From Candidatus Poseidoniaceae archaeon (lineage in GTDB: Archaea; Thermoplasmatota; Poseidoniia; Poseidoniales; Poseidoniaceae), in assembly GCA_013330015.1 (NCBI GenBank), contig DUJC01000170.1, forward strand, positions 1 to 6,305: 6,305 nucleotides of DNA. Direction: 5' to 3'. Positions 5,561-6,305 of this stretch are shown one piece after another. Made by a program: the position numbers and the translations under genes. How positions within the stretch are numbered: the first letter of the stretch is position 1; every line of letters begins with the position of its first letter. Below the pieces are notes generated by a model. That model was not told where the DNA came from, searched no databases, and saw only the letters and a list, made by a program, of their open reading frames with translations.

Positions 5561-6305
5561 TGACACTCGTTCATGACTTGAGTTCTGCACTTGATGACAA
5601 GCGTGAGGAAATCGTTGCTTGGATGGCTCAAAAACGTTCGGAGATTGATGTTCCCATTTACGGTAGTGTCGATATTCGTGATGCAGGTTGGAAGATTGCC
5701 GTGGTCGATGCAAATCAATTTCCTGCAGGATTCAACAACACGTCCGAATCGGATTTGCCTCATCTGACGGAAGGTATTGCTGCTCATATTGAGCGACATC
5801 ATCCTGATTGCCAGTGGGTCCACATCTATCCAGAATCACACACTCGTAACCAAGGATATGTGGAAAATCTCCGAACGCTCTGTCAGCTGGTTGAGCGTGC
5901 AGGATACCGATGCACAATTGGCAATCCTGAACTCGATGGTTTCGATGCTTTGAATGGGATTCACGGGCCACTTCCATTGCATCAGGTCGAAGTCGTGGAT
6001 GATGTTCTCTTGGTTCAAGGTCAAGAACCCGATTTTATTCTCTTGAACAACGATTTGACGGATGGTGGTCTTGAAGGCCTCTCGACAAAGAGTGTTCTTC
6101 CTCGGCCTCAAATGGGTTGGTATCAACGAAAGAAATCTCAACATTTTGACTTCTTGCGACCACTCATCGAGGAAATCAGTGAGATTATCGGTATTGATCC
6201 ATGGCATCTCATTTGTGAATCGTTTGTTTCTGAGGAGAAATGCCTCGAAAAAGAAGCTTGTCGAATCCAACTTGCAAGCGATGTGGATGTGTTCTTGGCA
6301 AAATT
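5560..6305 (+). CDS. gshA: GshA-family glutamate-cysteine ligase, 3' end cut off by window edge
   Basis: The first 248 codons of a protein usually about 430 residues long; no stop is reached. It matches the GshA family first recognised in acidithiobacilli and other proteobacteria (Pfam Glu_cys_ligase GshA type), which is unrelated in sequence layout to the E. coli and plant ligases. Recognisable blocks are VDIRDAGWKIAVVDANQFP (37-55) running into AGFNN (56-60), HTRNQGYVENL (94-104), LLNNDLTDG (161-169), GWYQRKKSQHF (186-196) and DPWHL (213-217). The predicted reaction is ATP-dependent joining of the glutamate side-chain carboxyl to cysteine, giving gamma-glutamylcysteine, in the cytoplasm. 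ATP-grasp-type residues of the C-terminal half lie outside the window. The ATG overlaps the asnB stop (TGATG context), with a strong ribosome site 6 bases upstream, so the two are translationally coupled. Family identity is recognised from memory of the conserved blocks; direct biochemical support for archaeal members is not something I can cite. Confidence 0.83.
   Translation, partial: MTLVHDLSSALDDKREEIVAWMAQKRSEIDVPIYGSVDIRDAGWKIAVVDANQFPAGFNNTSESDLPHLTEGIAAHIERHHPDCQWVHIYPESHTRNQGYVENLRTLCQLVERAGYRCTIGNPELDGFDALNGIHGPLPLHQVEVVDDVLLVQGQEPDFILLNNDLTDGGLEGLSTKSVLPRPQMGWYQRKKSQHFDFLRPLIEEISEIIGIDPWHLICESFVSEEKCLEKEACRIQLASDVDVFLAK

Noticed and set aside
5836..6270. Leftward 144-codon ORF over gshA
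   Set aside because: The plus-strand frame shows all the conserved GshA blocks here; the antisense product has none.
1..6305. tRNA, rRNA, CRISPR, insertion sequence or horizontally acquired island
   Set aside because: No cloverleaf, repeat array, terminal inverted repeats or transposase was seen, and base and codon use look even across all genes.

Overview
This 6.3 kb window is densely coding, with one leftward gene and five well-supported rightward genes plus a probable microprotein. The best fit is an uncultured, mesophilic, bacteria-influenced euryarchaeon of the marine group II / Thermoplasmatota kind. Three things point that way: an archaeal TATA box lying exactly where it would give a leaderless asnB message, a stand-alone B12-binding methylmalonyl-CoA mutase small subunit beside its MeaB chaperone, and a SEC59/dolichol-kinase-like membrane enzyme. 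Against a simple archaeal reading, the window also carries a bacterial/eukaryotic-type acyl-ester acyltransferase. Group II archaea are known to have bacterial-like glycerolipid genes, so this is compatible, but the assignment is inference and no rRNA or ribosomal protein gene is present to confirm it.

Layout. Positions 1-1532 (minus strand) hold a long acyltransferase of the Gpt2/Sct1-like type with a C-terminal membrane domain; it runs off the left edge. A 77 bp divergent spacer (1533-1609) separates it from a tight rightward cluster: B12-binding mutase subunit (1610-2056), MeaB-type GTPase with a TTG start (2067-2948), and a SEC59-like polytopic membrane enzyme (2941-3564) overlapping meaB by 8 bp. 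A 217 bp gap follows, which holds a 36-codon single-span membrane microprotein ORF (3622-3732) and the asnB promoter. A second unit follows: an asparagine-synthetase-type amidotransferase (3782-5560) overlapping by one base a GshA-family glutamate-cysteine ligase (5560 to beyond 6305), which runs off the right edge.

How they fit together. The small mutase subunit and MeaB serve the adenosylcobalamin-dependent methylmalonyl-CoA/succinyl-CoA interconversion (propionate, odd-chain or branched-chain carbon use, or the reverse); the catalytic large subunit is not in the window. The acyltransferase and the SEC59-like protein both belong to membrane lipid or polyprenol chemistry. The asnB-gshA pair joins glutamine-dependent amidation with gamma-glutamylcysteine synthesis, suggesting low-molecular-weight thiol or amidated-peptide metabolism. 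No RNA genes, CRISPR arrays, insertion sequences or long repeats were seen.
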